Origin: Eretmocerus hayati
Lineage: Eukaryota; Arthropoda; Insecta; Hymenoptera; Aphelinidae
DNA length: 64,000 bases
Assembly (NCBI GenBank): GCA_029851415.1
Contig: CM056742.1
Location: 153,021,121-153,085,120 of the forward strand
Reading direction: 5' to 3'
Part shown: positions 24,701 to 36,322 of the stretch, piece after piece
Position numbering within the stretch: the stretch's first letter is position 1
How the letters are laid out: each line of letters begins with the position of its first letter
Translations under genes and position numbers: made by a program
The notes under the pieces: model-generated
Databases searched by the model: none
Told to the model about the DNA's origin: nothing
Seen by the model: only the letters and a program-made list of their open reading frames with translations

Positions 24701-27700
24701 AAAAGACATCAGATATACATATATTCTGTGAATTCGTCTGCTATCTGTTATCAAGTTCTGCGATAAAATTTTTGACTGCCATTCTAGACGGAAAATATAA
24801 AAGTTTTTGATTTTCACTATAATCCAGATAACAAGTGTACCAATTAATTTAACGTTGTTGTCCTCGTCACTTTTTGTATAAGCATTGATGGTCCCAAAAT
24901 TCCATCACAGAACCTATAATAAAATGATGATTGCTCGTGCGAAAAATAAATTTTCTACACTAAAAACTTGAAATAGTCTAAAAATTCTTGAATACGTCTC
25001 AGACTTGGATTATACCCAATTATAAGATGGAATTGTTAGAAGAAAGTCACTGAGAAAGTTCGATACTTCTTTCTCACGATCCGTGAACACAAAAGCTTCC
25101 TCGGCAACGTGTTACCCTGTTTGCCGATGTTCAGCGTCTGGAACCGAGCTTCAAGGGTGCACGCTCTGCTGGAGAACCGCAACGGGAGGGGTGGCTGCAT
25201 TTGTAAACAAGTCGAGTACACACGCGAGCTACCGTCACCCTACAATAACTTGCTTTCAACCACGTGTACAATTACACATTTCAGTGGAAATCATTGCATA
25301 AAAATTATCCCATTATTATTCATTTATTGATGAGCTTTCAAAGCTTTTTCACGCATAGCTCAGGCTAAATATAAATCAGTCGATATTTTGATTGTTTTAA
25401 AAATGAGCAAATAAATACTGCTTTTATTCGACTTTATGTTCATTGAACGGTTGATAGAGCGGGACTCGGATACGATGAATGAATCCCATTCATGAGTGTG
25501 TATCATTAGCTTAGAACGTGGGAATCTCTATTGTCTCATGTCTGTGCAGTGAGCTAGCTCGTGTGTTCAAGATGCTGGAACGAATTTCAGTAGCTCTACC
25601 CGGCGAACAGAAAGCCTTCGTATATAGACTGCAAACAATCTTGTAAATGAACCGAGAACTCATCTTTTTATAAGGAGATTAACAGTTTATTTCCACCGTT
25701 GATGAGCCAAACGTTACATCATGTCGATAGCTAACGTTTCCAATGAGTAACGACAAAAACATGATTCTATTTTATAATTATTACTACCATGGTGGGAAGC
25801 ACTTGATTCCTCTAGATTGTTGATGAAAAAATTACATGAATTTACAGATCTACCTGTCAAATTCGTAAGAAAATGTGCTTCAATTTGACTGTTTGCGTCA
25901 GTGATTACAATTACTTTGCGAGAGCTAAGGAAGCGAGAAAAATGGAAATACTCGAGCTACTATCGTTACAAGTCAATGGAATCATTTATGTAATGAATAT
26001 AGTTGGATTTTGAAGCTAGGAAGCTTGCGTGGGTTCGATTAAGAATCGAGAACACTATAGTATACATCTCGATACGATGGTAAGATTGTTGGTTCCCGCA
26101 CAACGAGTGATTTTTCACAAGAAGGCGAAAACCGCACCCCGTCCGAGTGTCGAATACTATTTTTTCACCTGCTGGGCAGGGAACAAAATAAAAAAAACCG
26201 GGCGGATATGAGTCATTCCCCGCACATAAGATGAAAAACGTAATTTTTCTTGTGATCAAGCTTCAAGACTCGAATCGTCGATGAATCTTGGAGGTTTCTT
26301 TAGAATTTGGAAGGAGCAGTATTCTTCCAAATCATTAAGATTTTGATCGAAAATGAATTTCATGAGAGATCCAGATATCCTTAAATGAAAAACCCCCATC
26401 TCCGAATATTCATCAACATCCACTAAAAATGAATGTATTCTGTTTCCACAGGAGCACGACAGCGGTTTGGGCAGAGACATCGAAAAGCTCAAATGTGAGA
26501 TCCTCACAAAGCTCAACGAAGGCCGTCTCGATTCAACATCACAAGAACACCAGGATGATTCCCAACAACAACAACTCGATGAACAATCTCAAACAGGTGT
26601 CAAAAAGACTCACAGTTTTGCCGGAAGTGACATATCAAAAGCCAGTCTAGCATCAAGTGAAAATACCGATGCATCGATAATAACAACGACAACAGATGGC
26701 AGTCCATCACTTCTCAGCACTGAAGGTTTTTGCGAGGGTGAATCAACCGATGTATCACCAGGTTCAACTTTAAATAAATCCAATAGTAGCCGATGTACAC
26801 CAAGTATCGTCGCTACAGATAGCGAAACCGAAGGAAATAGTTTACTCATTGTTACCGATGAACACGATATTCATCACAAATGTACAAGAATAGCTAGGAC
26901 TGATAGTAAAGATGACGGTATGGATTGTAATTATGCATCTGATGAAGATGAAGATGACGAGGCTGATGATGCGGATATCGATGAGCCTGTATATGAGAAC
27001 AATTTGAGAAATCTTGGAGAACAAAATAATGGAACAAAACCTAATAGCGACGATTGTGCTAATAACAATGTCCAGTGAGTATTATTTCCTTGAATATTTT
27101 TTTTTCACTAATTTGTAAGAATGGATAAGGAAAGAGTTTTAGATAAGAAATAAGGAAAGTGTATTTCCCTTTGAGTCTGAAGTCGGTGAATTATAGCGCA
27201 ATGGCACATATAATGGCTTGAGGCGGATCCAGAATTACCGGACGTTAATTGCTTTTCCAAGACTCGATTCCATGCTTCTTTTGCTATAAAAGCTTTGGAA
27301 GGACGAAGATCGTTTTTTATACTTTTACCTGTTGCTTGAAGATGAGCTTTCAACAGCAAACTCCAGTTTTTACACCCTTTTCGACGAAAATCCATTATAA
27401 AGCAGAAGGAGAAAAAAGATATAAAGGAAAAGATCGCTGTCGGCCGCGGAATGATTCATAAATTTCTCAAACTGATTTGTTTCATCGTAATATTTTGTTG
27501 AAATTTTTCAAATAATCGATTTGACTTAACTGAAGAGAAGGTCGTTAATGACTGCAGCTGTCGGTCACGTAAAATTCAAAAATATAGCTGCATTGATATT
27601 TACTGTATAAATTACTACCGAATGAAAAACTGCATTCGCTTGGCACAAAATACCGTTGCATCAATTTTTAGACTCTTGAATTTTCTCACGCATTTGGATT

Positions 27701-30700
27701 TCAGGATTGGAACCTCCAGTAAGTCTCCAGAATCAAATTCCAATTTGCTCGCTACTCGTTTGAAATATTTTTGGTCCAGCTGAGTATATATGAGTCATGT
27801 AAATTTTGTGAAAGTTATATTGATATCGCAGAAAAAAATGAGCATCTGTCAACTGATGATAAAAGTTTTCGGAATATCAGTTTTTAGAATGTACAACAGT
27901 GTTTTTAAGAACATTTTATTCTGTAATAAGATGCTCTAAATAATAGTCTTACACTCAAATATTCGCCAATTATTCTTATTTCGGGAGGAACTATTTGCGG
28001 CTCGCAGCTAAAGTGAGGATTTACGACAAGAATTTATTACCAGTCCAAAAAGTAGCCACTATCAATAAGCAAGAATAGAATTATTATATTAATAAGTGTT
28101 TAATCCAGAGAGAAATTCACAAAAATACGGTTCATTCAACCCTACATATTTATATTTATACCAGACATCGATGTGGTCGACACCATTCATAGCAATTCAT
28201 TTTCACGAAATTGAAAATCAAAACCTGTCTAAACGAATAATCAACTATACATAAAAACATGATTTAACTTATTCTGTCATTCTTGTCTAGGAGGATAACG
28301 AGGCTACAGGAGAGCCGACCACTTCGAAGGGACGACGATCGAAGTATCCATCAACATCATCAGTCAAACGGTGGCGCGGAAGAATCATCGGGAAACTGGT
28401 ACAGCGATCCAGACGAAGATCGGTTAAACGACGAGCTGTTGAGGCATAGTGTGTACAGGCCTAGTAGTAATCACAATTCGGTACTCGAATGTGTTAATCA
28501 GATCCTTTTACGTGACATGGAGGATGAAGAAAATGTTTTATCGGTGCCGCGAAGGTTTAAGCACAGAGGAAAAATCGTACGATTCCAACCAGCCAGATTA
28601 TCCGATATTGAATCTGTAGGGTCTGAAATGGAAAGGCGAAATTCGGATGAACCAAATCCTGCATCTCCTGCCAACACTGCACATTCATCCTGCGAAAGCT
28701 CGACAGGGAGTGCTGGTGAACCGAGTGCTTCAATCGATTCCAAGCGTCAGGTGGGCATCTTCAGATTCTTCTTGTATTCTAATTGACGTTTGTTCATGGT
28801 AAAAGGCACCTGCGTCTTCTTCGTCATCAGGAACAGATGGGAGTTGATGCATTTTCGTGTGACATTTAATTTCTAGAGTAAATTCATGCTGTAGAACGTT
28901 CAAATTCTGATGGGGTCACATGGATAGTTCAATGAACTGCAACGTATCCATTGCATTTGTCGTGACCCTTAAGTACCCATTCCGTGAATGTTTGTTTCAT
29001 TGGCAACGGTCGTATCTATTTGCTTTCAATTTTATCTTTGGATTTGAAATTAGTAGCCCTGGCAATGTGATGTTGAATTAATATACCTAATCTCAAAGTC
29101 TGCGAAAATTTTAACAAGTCTGGTCTCTTGAGTTAATTCATAAATATGACCATGAAATGCCTGCTACACCTTCGAATGATTTGTCCTTTTTGTCATAATA
29201 TTTTTCGAATTGTCATATAAAGACCTGAAAAAGCCAACTGAACTTCACAATTACAGATTCAAAATCATAACTGTTGACTTTCAGTTCATGATCTGCAAAG
29301 TTCAATTATAACTTCTAATTTCCGCAAGTGTGCCACTTACATAGTTTCCTGAATATTCGATGATGGTCGAAATCTAGTACACGAGGCTATCTGTTGCGAG
29401 TCTGTTTTTCATTTTCATTTTTGGTTCGAATGAAGATAAAGTTCAAGAGGATGAATCCTACCACGGTATAAAGTTGAGTCCGTCCAAGAATTTAATCATT
29501 ATAACACTCAATTTTTATTTTCAGCTGCGAGACGAGAACGATAACGACGACGGTACACCAATCGACAGTTTTGAAGCAACCAATTCCGAGGACGAGTTCG
29601 GCATGCGAATTGTGCCGACGATTGTACCCGTACTCGATCCAGAATCCGGCCTTGAGGAGGACGTTGACGATACGAAAGCTCGACCCCTCGTAATAATCGA
29701 GCCTCGTGTAAAAATTGAAGAACCCCGTAACAAGTCAAACAACACGAGGTAAGTTTTCACGCTTCACCCGGAACAAAATGAAAAACACTGGTCGTTATAT
29801 TTGGATTTACATGATTGTGAGTTCTTACTTGCGATCATCGATGGAGTCGATGCATCCAACAGTAAATGAAAAACGTTAATTGTCAAGATTTCAAAACTGC
29901 ACAATTTTACAAATCTCAGAGACAGCCGACGAATTTTTGATTGTTTCGTTTCTTTATAAAACTTCACAATATTTTCATTTTTCAATTGATTTTATCTTAC
30001 AACCTTTATTTTCAGGTCACTAACAACGAAAAGCAATAACAACAGCAGTGGCAGCATCGGAAAGCTATGCTTAGCACCTGGAAGCCCAACCTCTCCACGC
30101 ATGGAACGCATCGAAGAAAAGACCTGCCTATCCATGTCGGGTAAAGGTCTAACTCTAGCCAAAAATCTCGACTACGAAGACATCGAACTTTTACCACCGT
30201 TACCCAACACGGGAACAAGCACCAGCAATAACAAGCTCAACTCCTCATCATCATTATCAGCAATCGCACCAGCGCTGCCACCAAAACCACAGTTCCGTTC
30301 TAACACACTCGTTCTCAAAAAGATACCAAGTCCTTCCTTCCTCATAGACGAGCAATCGCGTAAAAGGCAGCCTCCACCTGAACAACCACCTCTAAATTGT
30401 CTACGAAGCCTAAATTTCGATCAACAGACAAAGAAAACTTCTACAACCACTACCACGCCAGATTCACCAGTTACAAAAAAGCCTCCAAGGTCAATTATCA
30501 CTAATAGAATCTCTACTTCACCAAATGTAAGCAATCCTAGTAACGTAGTCACGAATATAGTCCGTCATTTTGAAGAATTTCGTATTGATGATGAGTCAAA
30601 ACGTAGTCCAAATCAGCAACAAAGGCCGCAACAGCAATCAGTAGTAGTAGAAGACCTCGATATACAACAAAATTTTGAAGAATTCAAACTTGACGATTGC

Positions 30701-31012
30701 GAACTTGACAGCGATCAGCTTCTCGTCGATGATGAACTTCAACAAGTACAGGAAGTTCAGGAGGTAGTACATCAGGAACCGGATTTGAATCAACAAAAAC
30801 AGAATGCAAATTACGAAGGCTTTCTTGAGGCGACGGGGCTTTCAAATAAGTCAATCCTAACACCGTCTAGATTACTGAGCAATCACAAAAGTATGCTGAA
30901 GCCAAAAGACGTCAAATATAAGAGCAGGATCAAGGCAAGTGCGGTAATGCAGTTGGAAAGGCATGCCACAACTACGATACACACCAAACATTGGACCGGA
31001 CCATTTGTATGA
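21776..31012 (+). CDS. Unrecognised coiled-coil, low-complexity protein, five exons
   Basis: Exons: 21776-22198, 26452-27074, 28291-28750, 29525-29748, 30016-31012. All junctions are GT-AG and the phases match (0, 2, 0, 2), giving 908 codons ending in TGA. Residues 1-95 are a charged coiled coil (MESEVRSLRQ, LRDRQLSRILRALLILESRL), followed by a CPRCNRDL box at 105-112. The middle is Ser/Thr/Asp-rich with an acidic run (ASDEDEDDEADDADIDEP), then HRGKIVRFQPARL. The C-terminal exon has proline-rich words (ALPPKPQFRS, PPPEQPPL), three related motifs HFEEF, NFEEF and NYEGF at about 761, 796 and 842, and a basic end (LLSNHKSMLKPKDVKYKSRI). The ATG directly follows an acceptor AG, so upstream exons, coding or not, are likely. 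I do not recognise the family; a cytoskeletal or scaffold role would be a guess. Confidence 0.85.
23385..23472 (+). repeat. Core element copy 9 (type B)
   Basis: TGAGCAGTCACCAGTTGTCG, then ATGCTACCCTATAACTCGC, TGTTCAAGCTCTGGAACCG. Keeps the 5' extension shared with copies 8 and 11. Confidence 0.65.
23902..23962 (+). repeat. Core element copy 10 (type A)
   Basis: CGCTTCATGCTCAGGATGC, TGGAACGGAATTCAG, then GACCAGGAGATCAGAATGAA. Inner stem CTGG/CCAG is perfect and outer stem TTCAT/ATGAA differs from other copies but still pairs. The upstream word AGAATCGCTATTGTCT matches copy 13. Confidence 0.7.
24396..24484 (+). repeat. Core element copy 11 (type B)
   Basis: AGTGAGCAAATACCAGTTCG, TATGCTTTCCTGCGACGCG, ATGCTCAAGCCGGCGGAACG. 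Closest to copy 8. Confidence 0.65.
25081..25178 (+). repeat. Core element copy 12 (type B)
   Basis: GTGTTACCCTGTTTGCCG directly followed by ATGTTCAGCGTCTGGAACCG. Nearly identical to copy 4 across the core; downstream CACGCTCTGCTGG echoes CACACGCTGGG in copy 4. Confidence 0.65.
25518..25616 (+). repeat. Core element copy 13 (type A)
   Basis: GTGTGTTCAAGATGCTGG, AACGAATTTCAG, CTACCCGGCGAACAG. Outer stem TGTTC/GAACA and inner stem CTGG/CCGG. The upstream CGTGGGAATCTCTATTGTCT matches copy 10. Confidence 0.7.
27075..28290 (+). other. Intron 2 of the coiled-coil gene
   Basis: From CCA|GTGAGT to TTCTTGTCTAG. AT-rich with no repeat or nested gene seen. Confidence 0.8.
28751..29524 (+). other. Intron 3 of the coiled-coil gene
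   Basis: From CAG|GTGGGC to TTTATTTTCAG. Nothing else recognisable inside. Reading through the donor gives a short alternative end (VGIFRFFLYSN, then stop), probably not used. Confidence 0.8.
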
Positions 31013-31486
31013 CGACAAGTTCTACCTGCGACGCCGGTCCTCGTTCCTTCACGTCGTTCCGCCGAGTGATATCGATATTATGAATATATAGCTCAAAGAG
31101 CATCTTCCTTTTACAAGATTGTATTATAACGCATTGTTATCCCATTGAATCATTGTTGAGTGAAGAATTATTTGGGATATAATATTGCAATTGTGTCCTT
31201 GGTACCTCGTGTATGTACATTGTAAATCATCTGTATCTAATGCATAAAGAAAAATAGTTAGTGTAAATACGTTTGGCGGTGAGAATTATATATATTATAT
31301 ACATCGACTTTTTGATACCAGTTCCCATTAGCTGAAACACATGTCGCACACACGGGAATCCACGTAAACTTTTTGTGTAATATTTTTGTGTAAATATATT
31401 ATCATTATTATGCAATGGACGAAGGCGCTGATATTCCCCGTAGATCATCTATAGTATGTAAAATCAAGTCATACTTTTATTTTATT

Positions 31487-31492
31487 AATAAA
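31487..31492 (+). terminator. Poly(A) signal of the coiled-coil gene
   Basis: AATAAA in an A/T-rich context about 475 bp after the stop codon. It is the first canonical signal after the coding end, implying a 3' UTR of roughly 500 nt. Confidence 0.65.
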
Positions 31493-31631
31493 AAATATGT
31501 ATATGAGCATGTTGAATTGAAACTAGTTATTCATTGACCGACGATCCCTGCACTCATAATGATTTCTCACACCTTGAACTCAACGAAAAAGAGATATAGT
31601 AAAATCAAGTGTTTATCAAACGTATAGCCTT

Positions 31632-31637
31632 TTTATT
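31632..31637 (-). terminator. Poly(A) signal of Mvb12
   Basis: TTTATT on the plus strand is AATAAA on the minus strand, about 490 bp past the Mvb12 stop. It lies only about 140 bp from the convergent gene's signal. Confidence 0.6.
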
Positions 31638-32120
31638 CAAAAAAGAATTTGATTCTTATACTCAATATCGATAAGCTCTCGATACACTGTAATAGTGATT
31701 ATACATATAATCTATCTCACGATATAATCGTAGAAACAACAAGAACATACTGTACAGGGCAATTCACGTATAAACTTCTACAATCAAATAATAACCGTAG
31801 TGAGCTATAAAAATACAGTGTTTGCACTCACCGGTCCATACAAATTGAATCAAACGGTGAAAGTCAAGGGTACAATTCAGATAACAGAAAAATTACGTAT
31901 AATCCCCGCTAAATCGTAGCACTTTTCGTTAACCTCGACGTACGACGCGTCGAGGAGGTTTGCACATTGAATCTCATTCTCAGGTGCATATATTCACATC
32001 AAGAATCATTCGTTCAGGCACTCTCTTGCACATGGCTAAAGCTATATTATCGATATAGACATATACATTTATAGCCGTATATCTGATACATGTGAAGCAA
32101 TTCGATTGGCACTACTTTTT

Positions 32121-35100
32121 TCAAGTTTCTCTTTCGGTCCGAAAGTCATAGAAATACTGAAAATAAAGTAAAGGATAGAATTAAAAATTGATTCTACAGG
32201 ATTACCAAGTGAATTCGTATTAGTGGAGAATACGTACCTCTTTATCCAGCTCATGCCGAGTTCGGATTTTAATCACAGGAAAGTGTTTCTGTAAAGATTA
32301 GATAAGGTAAGATAAGGATCCAGTCTCAAGATTATCGATAGTTAATCTTAAAAGCTACCTAACAACATCCGATTACCCGCATCATTTCGTCGAATTCTTT
32401 TGAAGACCGTGATACAATTTTTTATATAGAAAATAAATTTCACTTGCAATTTATTGCATTGGCCCTGGTGAGCTATTTTAAACTCATTCCATTGCAGTGG
32501 TCGAGAAATAGTTGAAGAATTATGACTAAACAATTCTGTTCTGCTGACTACTCATTTTACTCGGAAATTCCCAAACATAATACGTCATTTTTCATTCAAC
32601 TTTCCATAACTTTGAACTGAGATTCTCTCACGATCGCAAATATCAACAGCAAAGAATGTAATAAATCGTAATTGAAAAAAATGGTAGTAAAAAGATTCTA
32701 TTTGGAGAGTGTATTACAGACCACAACATAGTGTGAAAATATTTTAAAGAACTCACACTTAGCGCATTCGATGAACTCATAGTTAAAAGCGGGTTGAGAA
32801 CAAAAGGAACTCCATCAAGATCTGATGAACCCGGCAGTGTTCCGTAAGACGACGGTACAGAATTAACCATCGGTGATTTATGAGGTGGCGGCCTTGGCGC
32901 GGGTCGCGTCGGTCGTACTAGTGCACTTGGACTAAGAATTTCATAGTCTTGGTCGTTTTCTTCTATCACGGACTTTCCTCCGCTAACTGGGCTTATTTGT
33001 GGATACAGTCCGTTCATAGGCTTCGGCGAAAATTTAGGCTTGGGTGGCCTCTCTGGTGCTGGTCGGTGTGGCGTACCGTTGGATAAAATTGGAGATGGCG
33101 TATGAAACAACCTACAAAATTGAGTGCATGGAATTTAATTAGATGAGAGATGTCGGTAAAATATATTACGTGGGAAAGTTTTTTATTTCCATACTCACTC
33201 AATATTTGCGTATGGCTGTGCGGTCAAATTTGCTGACGAAAGTGGAACTGTTTTGTAACAAACATACACACCATTGATGACACTGAAATACAGAGAGTTC
33301 CCTAAATAAAAATACGCTGCTAAAAGTGATTAGCAGAAAGCTTTCTCCAAGCGTCATATGATGATAATTAGAATAACCAGACCATCATCATTCTAAAATT
33401 GTATGAAAAATATAATGTGAAATTCCTTTCCACATGATAATTGATACTATATTATACTTTTTTGTATCTTTATTAATATCAATATAAATCTCATGAATCA
33501 GATATTCGTTAAAAAATTCTACATTCTCACAATTACAATACCAATTCAAAATTATCAATATCATCGATCACTTGACGAACTTTACATCAAAGTTGAGATC
33601 TGTACAGATTAAATGAAATTTTTGTATTAACCAATCGATAGATCTCGCAGGAAAAATCATATTAAGATTGAGATAAATGAGTCATGACGGAAGGTAGGAG
33701 GAAAATTGAATATTAAGGGAAATTTTCCTTTATTTTTTGAATTATTTCTTGGAGTAAGCTTTTTAGAAGGATTTGAACCATCTAGTCTTAAGTTTTTTCG
33801 ATGATATCTATTAGTTGGTTGAGACGGAATTTAGATGCGGTAGGTTTAAAAAGGCTCAAAAAAAAATTTTTGGTGAAAATTTTGATTTTTTTGAAAATTT
33901 GAGATCTGTAGAGATTAAATGGAATTTCGGTATTAACCAATCGATAGATCTCGCAGAAAAAATCATAGTTTAGGTCATCAAGATTGAGATAAATGAGTCA
34001 TGAAGGAAGGTAGGAGCAAAAATTGAATATTAAGGGATATTTTCCTTTATTTTATGAATTATTTTTTGGAGGGAGCTTTTTAGAAGGATTTGAGCCATCT
34101 AGTCTTAGGTTTTTTCGATGATATCTATTAGTTGGTTGAGACAGAATTTAGATGCGGTAGGTTTAAAAAGGCTCAAAAAAAAATTTTTGGTGAAAATTTT
34201 GATTCTTTTGAAAATTTGAGATCTGTAGAGATTAAATGGAATTTCGGTATTAACCAATCGATAGATCTCGCAGGAAAAATCATAGTTTAGGTCATCAAGA
34301 TTGAGATAAATGAGTCATGAAGGAAGGTAGGAGGAAAAATTGAATATTAAGGGAAATTTTCCTTTATTTTTTGAATTATTTTTTGGAGGGAGCTTTTTAG
34401 AAGGATTTGAGCCATCTAGTCTTAGGTTTTTTCGACGATATCTATTAGTTGGTTGAGACAGAATTTGGATGCGGTAGGTTTAAAAAGGCTCAAAAAAAAA
34501 ATTTTTGGTGAAAATTTTGATTCTTTTGAAAATTTGAGATCTGTAGAGATCAAATGAAATTTCGGTATCAACCAATCGATAGATCTCCCAGAAAAAATCA
34601 TAGTTTAGGTGACTCAATTTGTTGTGAGAGTGTGTGGGAAAAAGATATTTATGTATTAAAAGTTGAAATTTGAGCACTTCTTATTCAAAAAGCCCATGGA
34701 TCAAATCTGACTGGGAGCCGAAAGGTGCCAAATCACTGGGCTCCCAGAAATTGGATTCTCTACAACTTGTAGAAAGCCAAAAGTTGATAAGGCGAATAGT
34801 AAAAGAGAAAGCGTGTCCAATATAAAACAACATACATACATACACACACACAAACACGGAAAATGGGGTGGAAAGATGAGTCTTTGGCAGATTTGGGAGG
34901 ACATTAGGAGGAAAAGTGTTACCTACATTTGATAGCTTTTGGCGAGAGGAAGAGGATGGTCGTTGGCTTTTTTCGATAAGAGAGATTTTGTTGAAGAATA
35001 TGTTGATTTTAATGAAAAATTTGATCAAATTTTCGTTGGGGTGAAAACAAAGCTTTCTCTTTAGAGAAAGCAATTGACATTTCTTGTCGATCCGAAAAGT

Positions 35101-36312
35101 TCAAGAAAAACGTTAATGAATAAGGATACAATCATCTCAAGAAACGAAAGGATCAAGAAGATCGCGAATTTTTTTAATAAAAAATAATTGAAGGTTTCAA
35201 GACTTTTCGTCCGAGATTGATGTCATTATGATACTATTTACTTCCTTTTTTTTACTTCATCACACTTACTGAATAAGTAGTCACATGACATTAGAAATCT
35301 CAATTTCTAAAAAATGTTTAAATAACGCCATCAAGACTAAACAATTTATGGCGTTATTGTGAGTATACTTCCGCTTACTTCAATGTATACTGTAAAATTT
35401 TCGCGTGAAAATATAAATAGTGGGAATATCAAAGAAAACAGATTCCACCTGATAGAAAGCATTTTTAGAGGGTTGGAACCACGCCAATGGACGATTTTGC
35501 CTAAAATTCACTAATGAGGATACATATCTGTCAAAGGTTGAAATATTTTGCTTACCCAGCATAAGTGAACTCATCTGGAGCTATTTTTGATCCTTTCCCA
35601 GCTCTGCTACATATGATTATGTCCGATACTGCACATGTACACAATTCCTTATTCTTGATTTTATAACACAGCTGTCTCTTACGCCATGCTTTTTGCACTG
35701 CAAAAGTAAATAATTGGATAACTCACATACAACCATGGTGAACTTACATCACAATACCATGGATCTGGTAAGATTAGAGGAATACTATTATCTACTATAC
35801 TTACTCGAATCTACTGTATGAGAGATCATACTAAATCCATCTGGAGGAGGCTCTCTTTCGTCAACAATGGAAATTTTTTCTATAACAGAATGTGGAAGTC
35901 CTTCAGTCTTTGAAAAACATATGTATCTAGATTTTTTTTTGATAAATAGGCCGCTTTCTCGCCACAAATCAGCATCAGAATCCAAGTCATAGGTTCGTGA
36001 CACCTGTAAACAATTCCAAAATTAGGACATTTCCAAAACATGGTTGTAGCAAATTAATGGGATTGATTTTATTATACAATATGTAGTTATTGATAATGTC
36101 CTAATGATGAATTTGAGTGATTCAAAAATAATGTAAGAGTATCATTGGGAAAGGATTTGATTCGTAACAAGTGAGTTGATACTTACAACTGTGAAATTGG
36201 GTGGACACTTATCCAGGTCTTCGATAATATTTATTGCTGTAATAGGTCGGTCATCTGGCAGCACAGCAGATAGTTGGTGAACCAACATTTTAGTACCATC
36301 TTTCTTTGACAT
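32121..36312 (-). CDS. Mvb12: Multivesicular body subunit 12 (ESCRT-I), seven coding exons
   Basis: Coding exons: 36312-36187, 36003-35805, 35697-35556, 33282-33199, 33111-32757, 32288-32238, 32156-32121. All are GT-AG with matching phase, giving 330 residues. Residues 20-170 form the MABP domain: RPITAINIIEDLDKCPPNF, SDADLWRESGLF, YICFSKTEG, IVDEREPPPDGFSMI, KRQLCYKI, CAVSDIIICSR, PDEFTYAG, INGVYVCYK. This domain binds acidic membranes in the family. A proline-rich linker follows (ERPPKPKFSPKP, RPAPRPPPHKSP). The C-terminal UMA domain runs from LDGVPFVLNPLL (282) to YFYDFRTERET and docks MVB12 onto the ESCRT-I core. The protein sorts ubiquitinated cargo at endosomes. The acceptor at 36322, nine bases before the ATG, implies an upstream non-coding exon that I could not place. 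Confidence 0.94.
33283..35555 (-). other. Mvb12 intron 3, repeat-bearing
   Basis: A 2.27-kb intron (GG|GTAAGC to TGTATTTCAG). It carries the 317-bp tandem repeat and a short ACAT/AC microsatellite at about 34828-34855. No nested exon is seen. Confidence 0.8.
33596..34610. repeat. Tandem repeat, ~317-bp unit, 3.2 copies
   Basis: Units start with GAGATCTGTAGAGATTAAAT at 33596, 33901, 34218 and 34536. Spacings are 305, 317 and 318 bp. Copy 1 lacks about 12 bp (AGTTTAGGTCATC) present in the others, and copies 2 and 3 are nearly identical. The final partial copy stops after AATCATAGTTTAGG. Phase changes no splice site, being wholly inside intron 3. Confidence 0.92.
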
Positions 36313-36322
36313 TTTGTTGCTC

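Larger units (their letters stand above)
22199..26451 (+). other. Intron 1 of the coiled-coil gene, with five core elements
   Basis: This 4.25-kb intron runs from CAG|GTGAGA to TTTCCACAG. It holds core element copies 9 to 13 and a 20-base T run at 22794-22813. No other exon or nested gene is seen; the remaining sequence is plain AT-rich intron. Confidence 0.8.

Noticed and set aside
14411..25616. Core elements as small coding exons
   Set aside because: Type A reads as a plausible peptide (KMLERIS, PGDQQ), but the core of several copies is one base shorter, which breaks the frame, and most copies lack splice sites in a shared position.
14411..25616. Core elements as heat-shock or nuclear-receptor sites
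   Set aside because: GTTC...GAAC is palindrome-like, but the spacing does not fit the 5-bp heat-shock register or known receptor half-site spacing.
28751..28786. Read-through end of exon 3 as true C-terminus
   Set aside because: The donor and downstream exons in phase give a longer, better-supported protein.
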